64,000 nucleotides of DNA. It comes from Rhynochetos jubatus. Lineage: Eukaryota; Chordata; Aves; Eurypygiformes; Rhynochetidae. Position 1 is the first letter of the stretch. The number at the start of each line of letters is the position of its first letter. This document shows positions 39,601-50,878 of the stretch, one piece after another. The position numbers and the translations under genes were made by a program. The DNA is taken from contig CM050651.1 of the NCBI GenBank assembly GCA_027574665.1, positions 7,627,501-7,691,500 of the forward strand. The letters are read 5' to 3'. The notes below the pieces were generated by a model that made no database searches, was not told the origin of the DNA, and saw only the letters and a program-made list of their open reading frames with translations.

Positions 39601-42238
39601 GTATATATTTCAACATGAATCAATTGCTTATTGTTATTATTAGGTAATGTAGAATTTTTATTCTTCTCCTCTTCCTCTCTCTCTCTTTTAAATGCTGCCC
39701 TCCCAGTTACTTTGGACTATGTCTTGCACATAAAAGCATCAATAGAAAAAATCCCCAGAGACAGCTACTAGTGCAGGATCTGTTGGGTGGAATCATAATT
39801 CTGTTCCTGCATTTTCTTATCCTGCATTGCTTCATTTCTTCAACGAAGTTTGTTGCCTAGCTCTAAAGAGAGTTAGGAATATGTGTATAAAGCTAAATTG
39901 ATGCTTTGGCCTTCCTGTTCTGTCTTTAAGAAACTACTCCCTTAGACATTTGAAAAGATTGCATGGTATGCATGCATCGTTTATATGCATGGTTAGTATG
40001 TATGGGTCAGCAAATGTAATATGGAACGGAACTTTGTGCATTGCATGCAAGGCGTTTGGGACCTCAGGTGGCTTTTGGACTACTCTAGAAAAAATGGCTT
40101 GTAAAGTGTACACTGGTAGATGGATGTGGCTCTAAATAAGTACTCAAACCTAAATTAAGAAGAGCTTGAGCTGTTCTGACAGTGGTATGGAGCAGAAAAA
40201 GCTGGTTAGTCTTATCATTTTAGGCTTCCTAAGACATGATGAGGCTCACTGAGGATTAGTTCTGACTTCAGCTCCTTCTGTGATGCCAACTGTTGCACAA
40301 ATGCTAAAACCCCATGTAAGTATGGAGCAAAAAAGTAATAGATTCAGTTTTGAATTAAGGCTGTAAGGGGATTTCGGCTGAATATTTAAGATGAAGTCAA
40401 GTATTTGTACAGGAAGCTGGCCATTTACCTTCCCATGTTTATCCGTCATTACTGCCTGGTTGTATGCAGCAGACATTGAGTTGGCAAACTGTGGTTTTTC
40501 AGAAAATTCAAGTGAAATTACTTTGGCACTAAAATACTATATTGCTTCATTTTGCATGCTTGAGCTGTACAATTCCTGGCGGTAAAAATTGCACTTTGGG
40601 GTTTTTGTATTCATTCTACTTATGACAGTGAAATCATAAGTGGTTATGTCCCTCCCGGCAAACCATAAGCCGAGTGCCTGATTTCCCCTTCCTCATGCAC
40701 CAACAAGTCTCCACTGACCTCCGGTTAATAGGATTTCCTTGATGTAAAAGTGGTGTGAGAGTGGATGGTATCTCAAATGAATCTGCAAGTTTAACTGAGA
40801 TTCATCAGACTTGAGTCTAATGAAGTACAGTAATTATGTATATATTTGGCAACATTTTTCTCCTGGTTAATATTTTTTTATGTTCAGATATTATATTACT
40901 TACAGATGTTTTCTTTCTGCTTATTTAGCAAATTTCCATTTTTATGCAATTTCATGTAATTTTGCAAATATCTATTAAACAGTACAATACTGGCATTTTT
41001 CAAATGGTGCAAAACTGAACTGGCTCACTTAAAATCTTACTACACTGTAAAGGCTGTTGGTTCCTATTTGGTTTGATTAGCATAGTATTCTTCAATTTAA
41101 TGCATTTATGTATTTTTCCTGTAAATACATAACACAGAAAAAGTAGCAAGTTCTTTGCTTACATTACAGTTTACAAAATTATTCCTAATACCAGAGTGTA
41201 AAATATTTAGCTTTGTGTTCAGAAAAATCAGTAAAACTTACTGAAACATTAGGATTTGTCCATTGTAATACCCTACAAAGTTTTACTACTGTCAGTACAT
41301 AAATGCAGGTCGCTAACTTATTAAGAACTGTGGCAGCCAGGTTGTTTAGGTGGTGTCTTCTGTTAAGAAGACACATATTCTGTGCATTTGAATGATTAAA
41401 CTAACACTGAATCCACATCTTTCTCTATCAAATCTTCCAGGTTGCCTGCATTTGAGATTCATTCCCAACTCCACCATGTTTTTTTCACTTTAACATTAAA
41501 ATGTCAGATAGCAAGAAAATAATTCACAGCTGTCTTGGAGCTCGATTCACCCGTCTCTGATATGCCAGCATAACTCCATCAAAAACCATGATATTACTCT
41601 GGTGCTATACTGGTTTAATAGAGTAGCAAAATGGGCCTTAGGGAGTTTACTTGGTTACTTCTAATTTTCTGATTAAAGCAGAATTATTGAAACTCATAAA
41701 GTCCATGCAACGTTGCTGCTCCACTGTGGGCTATCTGCGTCAGAAACCTCACTTCATTCTAGGGCTTAAGGGAATTCCCAGCTGGCCTCAGCTCAGTGAA
41801 GGTACGTTCAGTCAAAAGGTTCAGCAAGATTTTTATTTTTTAATTTGCATATTATTTTAACCATGTTCTGGAGACTTGCAAATACAGAGGTCCCAAATAT
41901 TCCATAGATTTCGGATTCTTAGGCAGACGCAAGGCATCATTTCCAAATTCACGCTTCTGTTCTCTACCTCATCCTTTCTCTCCATGTAGCAAACAAAACA
42001 ACAGATTACTACCCAAAATGTTTTCAGGATTGAATCTTTGGGCCGGAAAATTCATTATTCATCTTGTTTGGCCTGTCACTGGTAGTGTGGTTCTGCTGCC
42101 ACAGGCTGAGGGCTTCCCCAGAGGAGTACTAGCATTCATTGGATCAAACTGATATAGCGGGAAGAGCAGGAAAATGATCTTTTAATTTATTTTTTTTCTT
42201 TTTTGGCATTGCTGCTATTCAGATTCTGCCCCTGATAT
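36682..42238. other. AT-rich unique sequence, no gene seen
   Basis: Only short unrecognised frames occur. There are homopolymer runs at about 37312-37324 (A) and 37685-37706 (T), and a CT-rich stretch at 39661-39688. At about 40920-40975 octamer-like words (TTATGCAAT, TTTGCAAAT) lie in a very AT-rich segment, a weak candidate for a regulatory element. Confidence 0.6.
37685..37706. repeat. poly-T run
   Basis: About 22 T in a row. It would be a poly-A tail on the minus strand, but no retroposed gene copy was recognised on its left side. Confidence 0.9.
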
Positions 42239-42304
42239 ATAACATAGCATAACATAACATAGCATAACATAACATAGCATAACATAACATAGCATAGCAT
42301 AACA
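42239..42304. repeat. tandem array of a 15-base AT-rich unit
   Basis: The unit AACATAGCATAACAT is repeated about four times and grades at its right end into AAAATAAAATAAGAT-type low-complexity DNA to about 42335. The sub-structure is ATAACAT and ATAGCAT pentamer-like words, so the array probably grew from a (CATAA)n microsatellite. It is not a CRISPR array because there are no unique spacers. Confidence 0.9.
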
Positions 42305-44003
42305 ATAAAAAATTAAAATAAAATAAGATAAAATACCCCAAGCCCTACTACCCTAAGCAGAGCTTCCCTCCATTAGTGCACCATCTGCAGGGACAGGCTA
42401 ACCAAGCCATGTGGCATGAGCAGTGTCAGCCAGCTGCAATTCCCTCCCCAGTGTGGGGCTGCGGGACGGCGTCTTGCTCTCCCCAAGCATGGCTGAGCAC
42501 TCATAGTGTGCTTGCTCTACCTGGGGGAATAGATGTAGCATGCACATTGCCACCACTAAGCAGTTCAAGATCATGAGTCAGAAACCGCTTAATAAGTTAC
42601 ACTATTCAGAAGTCATGCAACTGTTAAGAACTAGGGGGGCCAGGAGGATTTTGTTTGCCCCTTTGCTGTGCTAGTCTAGTCCTTTTTAAAATTTTGTTCT
42701 TCTCTGCACTCCCAAGGGTAAGAAGTGAATTATTTATAAAAAAATGAAAACGGAGTTTTCCACATTATATGCGACTCTAAGAGCCAGACCTTAACACCAC
42801 CACCAAAATACTGGGGGACTGTAGGTTGGATCACAAGAACTGGCAGCTCTCTAACATGTTCATCTGGATTGTTCATGTTTTCTCCCCTGGGAGCAAGAGC
42901 TTTCTTTGAAAACATTGCATCACTTCTCTCTGGGAGGAACACTTTGGGCAGCTTCTTGCAAAACTAGCCAGAGAATTTTCAACAATACATAGTAAGGCTA
43001 AGCTTTCCAACACAGCATCCAAACCTCCTCTGTGGCAAGGAGAGAAAAGAATGGGTATAAACAAAAATGGAAAAATGAAGGGACTGATTACATGAATTCT
43101 TTTCATGTTTCAAAGAAAGTCCAGTCAGGTCTGGTCTGACTCATTATTATGGTTTGCAATTGTGTAGGTGCTGTTTGACAGAGGGAAGGTGACTGAGAGC
43201 CCAGTACTGTATGCAGGCAATCTGAGAAATGCTAATGGCCTCAAGTTCTATAAATTACTGTAGTGAGAAGAGAAATTGTTCTGCAGCCTTTGCCTGCAGA
43301 GCCGGCGTAGAGTTTATCCGCTTCAGGAAAGTCAGCCCAAAGTAACTCTTGAAGCGTGCAGTGTTTTTAGGAACAATCTGATGCATAAATAAAGTGTGTT
43401 TTCATTTGATTCTGCTTTATTCAATACATACAGTCCAGAGGCTAATCAGAGAGGTGTTTTATTTCATTAGAGGCTAAAATCTAGAAATGCAGAGACCTAG
43501 GACATACAGAGAAAAAGTTTATGGGGGAAAATAAAACAAGCAATGAAAAAAGATTATTTAATTTCTGAATAGTTCCTGGTATGCTTTAAGCCCTGAATAA
43601 AGATTTATGTTGGTCCTGCTTGATCCAAACGGGTTGCCTCTCCTTAATAACAAAGCTTTCTTTGAGAATGTTTAATGCATATTGCTGCTGCCAGATACAA
43701 CCTCCTACTTCTTCTAGGTTTTGAAACAGACTGGGCAATTTCTAAGCTTACTTTGGCATGTGAAGATAATTCACGTGTTGAACTACAAACTGACTGCTCA
43801 CCCAAAAGCACAGGAGTCCCGGATGATGTAGATTAGGAATAAACAAAAGGAACTGGAAAATTCAGTAGAAGTAACATTTTAATAATTTTGCTTTTACATT
43901 ATATAATGGAAAATATCTTATGAAAAGTGAATAGTCTGTGGAAGATTCTCTGCTCTTGGCTATGAAAAAGTTAGTTTTCTTGTCCGCTTACCCGTGTTTG
44001 CAG
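42305..44003. other. unique sequence, no gene seen
   Basis: After the simple repeat, a GC-richer stretch at about 42360-42560 is open in one plus frame (42376-42576, 66 codons) but not recognised. The rest is AT-rich with no recognised repeat. The right end (about 43970-44003) is pyrimidine-rich and forms the acceptor described for the next segment. Confidence 0.55.
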
Positions 44004-44480
44004 CAGATAACACAGAAAATGCTAATCCTAGTCGCAGCCTGTTGAGAGGGAAAGCAACAAAGGCATATTTAAGTAATAAACGTCTGGATAATATACTCAA
44101 AGAGCTTTGGCACAGCGACAGCAACAAACGCACAGGAGAGAGAGTGTTCAAGCTGCACCGTGTCACACAGAAGTGTCTTCAAAAAATAACACACTTCATT
44201 GGTTTGTTCCAAAACAGCATGCTTGCTGCAGTGTCAGGGCTGCAGTGTCCCTGAAATACCCATTAAAAGCCCCACACGTAATTGCTGGCCCTTGAAACTT
44301 CATGCCAGCACTGATGTGAAAGGAGGATATTCCAGCAATACGCTTGTTTCCATGGAGTATGTCGAAGAACAATGGAGCAGAAGACAAAACTTGGATGAAG
44401 CTACCCCCAGGAAAGATTTGGTTTTGTTTGAAAACTGAGACAAAATGTACATAAATGAATAAACTGAAACGGCTGTAAAT
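44004..44480 (+). other. candidate terminal exon with open frames and AATAAA
   Basis: A long pyrimidine-rich stretch ends in CAGCAG at 44001-44006, a strong tandem (NAGNAG) splice acceptor. One frame is open through the acceptor to TGA at 44252-44254, about 83 codons, basic in composition (it contains KELWHSDSNKRTGERVFK). A second frame is open from about 44199 to 44438. AATAAA follows at 44458-44463. I recognise neither product. The segment could be the last exon of a non-coding or lineage-specific transcript or chance. No matching upstream exon was identified. Confidence 0.18.
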
Positions 44481-45126
44481 AGCCTATGAGAACATGCTAG
44501 AATGAAATTGTTTAGAATTCTTCTTCATTATCCCACTTCACATTTGAGAGGATAACTGGAAAAGAAGATCTTGTATTTTTTTTAAGAAATCCACAGGCAT
44601 TACGGCAAATGAGTGTGTTTTCCAGTTCAAATATTTTGAGTATTTTTTAATGTTTGCACAGGCTCAGAATTTCTGAGCCCATGTAATAATCTGCAAAAAA
44701 TACACCATTTCTTGCTTTGCTGAGACTCACCACATGGCATACAGTTGAAAAGACTTTGCTGTGGCATGTTTAATACGTTGCAGAGTAGGCAGTACCTCTA
44801 GCCATATGTGGTTCCTTATAGCAACAGGGATGAGAGCAGATAAAATATGTCCTGCTTTCCCGAAGCAAATTGTGTGGCTCTGTGTCTACCTGAAAGGAAA
44901 GACCACTTCCAGTTTAGCCACACAAACATAATCTGCGTGTATTCTTAAATTTATGAGTGGCTGCATTACCATGCAATCAGCCTGGATTACCAAAATATTG
45001 GATAAGAAGGGGGAAAAAAGGTTTGCTTCTCATTATTTTTTCCTCTGAGCATATGTCTGCTTTACTCAGAGTTTCCTATACCTGATTCTTCGGTGTCTGT
45101 GACCACCAACAGAGTTTCCCCCAGCC

Positions 45127-45233
45127 CTGGCAGTCTGGTTTAAGCGTGCGCAGTGTATATTCTCGTTGTCCAGAGGGTTCTGGTAAAGGCATTTATCTGT
45201 TGAATGACGTGCAGACTGCCAGATTCAACAGAT
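45127..45233. other. two interlocking inverted repeats
   Basis: An 11-bp perfect stem pairs 45195-45205 (ATCTGTTGAAT) with 45223-45233 across a 17-base loop. A second 11-bp perfect pair joins 45127-45137 (CTGGCAGTCTG) to 45212-45222, and this right arm lies inside the loop of the first. The two pairings interlock and would form a pseudoknot-like fold in RNA, or compete. No function is known to me for such a structure here. Confidence 0.7.
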
Positions 45234-45335
45234 GACAGCTTAAGCACAGCTCCAGTGACCACCAATGCTGTGGGTTTTATTTTGGGATCCTGCTCTTTCT
45301 TTTAACGAAAATTTGTTGTCATTACTGACTTTCTC

Positions 45336-45360
45336 CACCCACCCACCCCCCCCCCCCCTC
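45336..45360. repeat. C-rich tract with C13 run
   Basis: CCACCCACCCACC passes into 13 consecutive C and then CTCC. The minus strand has several G runs and could form a G-quadruplex. The minus frame 45240-45440 reads poly-glycine here and is not a gene. Confidence 0.9.
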
Positions 45361-46758
45361 CTTTGCAAGCTGGTTCTTGTGAGTTCGTGAATCCTTCTGC
45401 TCTGTCCCACGTTAAGGACTGATCTTGAGTTCACATGCACTAATTTCGTGCTGCTCCTCCTCTAGCCTTCTGCAGCGGCTTGCGGTTTGTGCTCATGTGA
45501 AATCAAAAGCGGGAGTTGGGGAGCAGATGGGAATGAGCAGCCATGGACACAAATACTTGCCTTCTCGCTCCCTCCCTCTTCTTCTTCACCTGTTGGCCAT
45601 TTGCTAACCTCTGTTAGATTTAAGACATAGGGCAGTCCAGATCACAACTCCCCTTTGTTTGTCTTGTCTTGTCTCTCCAGGGGAGATCTGTGGAATGGGA
45701 AGACAGATGCGACACGGTGACACGAAAGAGGCAGGCTGAAAGGACTGTCAAGTCCTCCAGCCCAGACCTTTGGTATCAGTAGCAACCATGTCACGTAGGT
45801 CCTCTCCAGGAGTATATCAAGCTGGAAACTGCTCGGTAACGTTGTGGTCAGAATTACTACCCTGTTCTGATGAAGCTGAATGCAGTTCAAGTTGTTGTCT
45901 TCAGTGGTGGCATACTGTTCCGATAGGGTGGTTTTAGAGACCCAGGAAAATAACAAGTCAGACGGATGCAAACCTGTACAGTGGAAATGCATCCTTCCAC
46001 AATTTTGCGTATCACCGCAACAGTTCTTAACAGGGATTTTCTTAGCAAACAACATATGCAAAGATAATAACCTCCCTGCTGATACTGGCAGATCTCCTCC
46101 TTTCTGACGGACTCAGATTCATTCACACGCACAACAGGGGGGGAAAGGATTATTTTAGCATACTTATTTTCTTTCTTGGTTCACATCATTCACTGAGTAT
46201 GTACAAATAGGAAGGTTGCCAAATTGTTTACAGAAGATCAGAGATGATTTGAGCCAAAACTATTACTCCAAGTGCCCTCAAACTTTAGGGGTTTTCTGAT
46301 GTGGCTATGACTCCAAAAGCTGTGACTCAGCCCCATGCCTGCACTGGAGTGAATGTAAAAATTAATATTAGGGTCAACCCCCCCTTTTAAGTTGTAAAGT
46401 GAGCTCCCACTTAATGTTAGACATGAGAAATTGTCCTGACCCTGTCAGCATAAAAATTTCAAGACATAGGTAATGTACATCATAAATTTGAGCTGAGAAT
46501 TTAGCTTTAAGTGTTTTTCCTTTGAAAAATCTTACTATGCTCCTATCTCCTTCCCCTTCCAGACCACCCACAGTTGCCACCCACAAGTCAGTCACTCCAT
46601 GGTCTTTAGAGGTTATCTGTCAACCTCAGTATCATCCTAAAACATAGGTGCTAAGCCAGAAAAACAGGTGCCTAATGTCAAAGAAACAATTCATATAATT
46701 AGAATATAATTTGAATTAATACTGACACCTATATGTTTACTTCCTCCTAGAAGCTTCT

Positions 46759-46850
46759 TTTCTCTTCTCTTCTCTTCTCTTCTCTTCTCTTCTCTTCTCT
46801 TCTCTTCTCTTCTCTTCTCTTCTCTTCTCTTCTCTTCTCTTCTCTTCTCT
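46759..46850. repeat. (TTCTC)n microsatellite, about 18 units
   Basis: Perfect or near-perfect tandem TTCTC pentamers form the left half of a compound polypyrimidine tract. A short transition (46851-46860) leads into the hexamer array. The minus strand reads GAGAA, which gives long spurious frames rich in Glu, Lys and Arg. Confidence 0.97.
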
Positions 46851-46860
46851 CTCTTCTCCT

Positions 46861-46983
46861 CTTTCTCTTTCTCTTTCTCTTTCTCTTTCTCTTTCTCTTT
46901 CTCTTTCTCTTTCTCTTTCTCTTTCTCTTTCTCTTTCTCTTTCTCTTTCTCTTTCTCTTTCTCTTTCTCTTTCTCTTTCTCTT
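46861..46983. repeat. (CTTTCT)n microsatellite, about 20 units
   Basis: Hexamer units of CTTTCT type run without visible interruption. Together with the pentamer array to the left it makes a pure polypyrimidine strand of about 225 bases, a sequence class able to form triplex (H-DNA) under supercoiling. It is expected to be length-polymorphic. Confidence 0.97.
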
Positions 46984-49900
46984 GAGCTATCCAATGCTCA
47001 TTCAAATACAGCTGCCTTCCTTACCACTACGGTTAGGGTCACCCTTTCACTGAATCCTGCCACTGACGCATCCTTTGCAGTGCAAGAAGAACTTGCTTCT
47101 TGTCTTCGATTTCAAAAGACAAATTCAAATTCACCTTTTCTTGATTTTTTTTTTGTCATCTCTCAACCAATTTCTCTTTCCTTTCATAACATCTTTGCTA
47201 TAGTGATGCACATCTGTAACATTTAGAGGTGGGATTTTTTAAAAAATATTTTATAGTGAGCATGCTATTTGAAACACTGTCTTTCAACAGCCTGAAAAAC
47301 TGTTTTCTCCTTATTATGTCTATTGTAAAGACAGCTCCTATGCCTGTAGATATCTCCCTTTAGGAAGAGACAAAGATTTGTGTTTGGGAATTTATAAATA
47401 ATATTTTTACATTTATTTTTTTAATTTGAAATAAGGTGTGATGTTGGTCATGACATACATGTGTCTAAGGTTGACTCCACAATATTATCACTCTTTATTG
47501 CTTCTGTCATCTTTGCTTTTCTCTTCCATTGCAGCTTTCACTTGTTGATGCTTGTCTTAATTTCAGACCCAGATACTAGAGCTTGCACATCTGCTTACCT
47601 TTAGTCATCTCTGTATTCCCGTTGATTCCAATGAGAATACACACGTAATTTAAATTAAGCACATGTGCAAGACTTTTGGAATTAAATCATGGGAAATAAA
47701 GTCTACTTGTTGTTATTTTTCCCAGCTTCAAAAGCTAGCAGTTTCTTCAGGTGGTCAAACATGCAGAGATTTAAAAACCATTGTTACTAAAGAAAAGACA
47801 GTTGGCCTGAAATCAGTAAGATTTGAGAAAAGGTCTTGACAATATTAAGAAAAGAATTTTCAATAGCAGTAATAGTGGTGTGAGCTTTCATAGCAAGGGC
47901 TGTTCCAAGACAGTAGAACTGGCAATGACCCAACATTTTATTCTCTTTCCTTGAGGCAATACTCAGATGAAATACAGTTTTCCTCCCTTATGTAAACTGG
48001 TGTTGTCAAAAGTAGGGGCGAAAGGGATAGGGGAAAGAGTAGGCTGTAGTTTTTGATGGGGAAACATACCGAGTGTAACTGCTGCTGGTTGGTTGTTGAT
48101 TGGAATAGACCTTGTTTCCTGAAAAACAAACACCAAAGGAACAGCAGCAGTTTCTGAGAAAAAATCAGGTAGAAGATCAGGCTGAAGAGCCATCTGTACT
48201 GTGAAGATTGACTACATTATCATAATTTTATTCTTATTATTATTTCTGTGCATTTTATAATAAACTGTTAGAAGGGCTGTAAACAACTCAAATTTCAGTC
48301 TGCATTAAGTAGCATTGTAACTGTACCTCAGTTTAAAAAAAAAGAGACAATTTCTAAGTTACGGTATTCACATGCCACATGATATTTAAAATTATTTTAA
48401 TGAATTTAAACCATTAAAATCATTAGAATTATTAAAAAACACCAACTTTTTACTTTGCTAATACAGGCTAGCAGTGGCAAAGTAAAATACAAGAAAAAAA
48501 TTAGAACTGTGGGAAGATAATTTATTGATAGTTTAATTATGATATAACATTTCATTCTTCCAGAAATATAACTTGAAAAACATGATTCAAGATGTATGGA
48601 AGTTTAAAAAAAAAGCTTCATTGCAGCACACCGTAAACATAGGTCTCAAAATATCATCATTCCAGACATTGCGGGCTACCACTGTCCTTGTAGCTCTCTG
48701 GCCAATATCTGCATCATTTATTGAGCCCGGGACGCCTCTCTGAAGGAGCAGAATCACAGGGCAACTCAGATAGGGCTAGATGAGAGGAGGTGGGAGGTTG
48801 AGCCCTACACTTGGCTCATCCCTACAGCTTTCTCCAGGGAACTGCACTCGTGCCCATCCACCACAGGAAGAGAAGCTTCAGCTCTGGGTCCTTCTTGGGG
48901 ATAGAAACCCAAAAGCCAGAAAATAGGAGAACAAGAGAGAGAGAGAGAAAAGCAGAAGGAGCAAAGAACATAACCTAGAATGTGTGCCAGCACTGTCTCT
49001 GGAAAATAGCCCTTCAGTCTCAGCCTTTTGGCTGCACAGGAATGTATGAGGTGATCTCAGCCTCGGAAATCATTAAATTAGATGAACTAATTAATTTGTC
49101 TGCTAACTTAGACTTATTTTTTCTCATGTGTGATTTGCTGGTTTTATTCCTATAATCTGTTGGTGACCTAATCTAGTTGGTAACCTAATAATAATAATAA
49201 CCTAATGTTTTTAAAAAAATATTTCTTACTTTTCTACATTTGAGCTGTTAGTATAAAACCCCCACAATTATGAAAGGGGCTCAAAACCCTACAGGGGTGA
49301 ATGCACTGGAGATCCGGAGCCACTATCCATTTTTTCAGATTTCACCCTTCTCCTCTCCGACGTCTTGTAGGCAGGGAAATAGTGACTAATGTGATGTGTT
49401 CCTTCTTCAGAGTATATTTAGATTTGCCAGACAATAGCAAACATTTTTTCATTATTCTGTGAATACGACACTATCAGCCAATCATCATTGTTCTCTCATA
49501 TATTTTAACACTGACAAAGAAACAAAATAAAATATGTACTCTGAAACAAGCTGACCTATGGTGCAAGCAGAGTAAATAAGGTAATGTCCTTGGAGAGCTC
49601 TTATTATTACTAATAGTTTTGTAAACACCACAAGTCTCTTCTCAGTTGTGGAATACAAAGACTACTCCAGTGTTGCAGTAGATCAGGGGAAAGACCAGTG
49701 AAGAGGTGGAGCAGGCTGGATGTGTTGTTAGAAGCCCTGGTTTTACTGGAGCTGATGGGATTTGGAGTGCTTTCTTCTGCCACACAGCACTCACCTGTGT
49801 CACGTATCAGGGGAGAGCAATTTCTTGACTACGTATAGAGATATTAGGTAGTACCTGAAAGTATTCAGCTGGTTTGGATGGTGTCTGAAGCCTACCTTTT

Positions 49901-50000
49901 CCTAAAACTCATCTTTATCAAGGCCCAAGAATCCTTCTTTGTAGCATATTCAGAATCTGTCCATAGGCCAAGAAGTTCAGAACAACCAAGAGTACAAAGA
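46984..50000. other. AT-rich unique sequence, no gene seen
   Basis: Only short unrecognised frames occur. A (GA)n run of about 12 bases lies near 48936 and an (ATA)n run at about 49187-49200. Confidence 0.6.
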
Positions 50001-50016
50001 TGCACTTTAAAGTGCA
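50001..50016. other. perfect 16-bp palindrome
   Basis: TGCACTTTAAAGTGCA is its own reverse complement. It could bind a dimeric protein or be chance; nothing around it decides. Confidence 0.6.
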
Positions 50017-50397
50017 CGTGATACACATGGAGGCTGTATGGGAAGCAGTTGCAGGAACTGCAAGGCTTGGCAGAAAAAAGGCATCTTGCCCTAAGTTAAG
50101 GGTACTTGGGAGGCTTATTTAACCTTTACTCTGTCCATTTGCACAAAATATTATGTTATTATTTACTATATGATAGAATTGAAATGTGAATTTGCCATAG
50201 CAACGGAGGCTTTAAATGGGGCATATGTTGCTTTCCAAAATTACAGCATCTCCTTAAAAAGGAGTAAAGAATAGTGCTCTATGTAATCTGAACTCTTGCG
50301 AAATGGTATTAACAAAATGTGGTTTTAATAAACAACACATTTTCCCCAAGTCTTAGACTACATTTAATAAGGAAAGGTGCAATTTAAAAAAAAAATC

Positions 50398-50426
50398 ATA
50401 TATATATATAAAAATACATATATAAA
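50398..50426. repeat. AT dinucleotide-rich tract
   Basis: (TA)n with a short A interruption, then a further TATATA. A simple microsatellite. Confidence 0.85.
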
Positions 50427-50847
50427 ATGACCTATTTCAGCATAATCCATTTTTGAGGAAAAAAATATTAAGATGGGGGACATACAACTGCAATGGTAGG
50501 ACCCACGCCCTGTGGGACACGTACATGATGTGGACAAGAGTTTCTGTGCAACTGCCTTCTTGTTTCACAGCAAGAAAAACAAAGCAGTGACAGGTCAGAC
50601 ATTCATTCATGCGTTTTACTCTTCCCATTTAATCAGTCCTTTTGCCAGAAAAATAATGGCACTTTCAGATGACAGAATTGTACACAAATAGATATTTATT
50701 CAAAAATCTTACTTGCAGTCACTTCCCACTAACAAAATACTAGAGTCAGCTGGATGTCTGGAAAGCAGAATGTGTCCAGAAGTATTGCTAGGTTATGTAG
50801 AATTATGCTGCTTTAACTGAGCCTTTGAAAGTCTCATATGGTGGTAA

Positions 50848-50878
50848 GTGTATGTGTGTGTGTGTACCTGTGTGTGTC
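50848..50878. repeat. imperfect (GT)n microsatellite
   Basis: GT dinucleotides interrupted by TA and ACC words, about 30 bases in all. A decayed microsatellite. Confidence 0.85.

Larger units (their letters stand above)
44481..46758. other. unique sequence, no supported gene
   Basis: The minus-strand frame 45642-46061 (139 codons) is not recognised and overlaps plus-strand frames over half its length. The stretch contains the C-rich tract at 45336-45360 and the nested inverted repeats at 45127-45233, given separately. Confidence 0.55.

Noticed and set aside
42239-42304. Possible CRISPR array
   Set aside because: Repeats are directly adjacent with no unique spacers, and the DNA is from an animal.
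45642-46061. Minus-strand frame of 139 codons
   Set aside because: No domain recognised, no convincing splice or promoter context, and plus-strand frames are open across the same DNA.
46691-47005. Minus-strand frames of 104 and 85 codons, rich in Glu, Lys and Arg
   Set aside because: They are readings through the GAGAA and AGAAAG microsatellites in two phases; low-complexity repeats without stops always give such frames.
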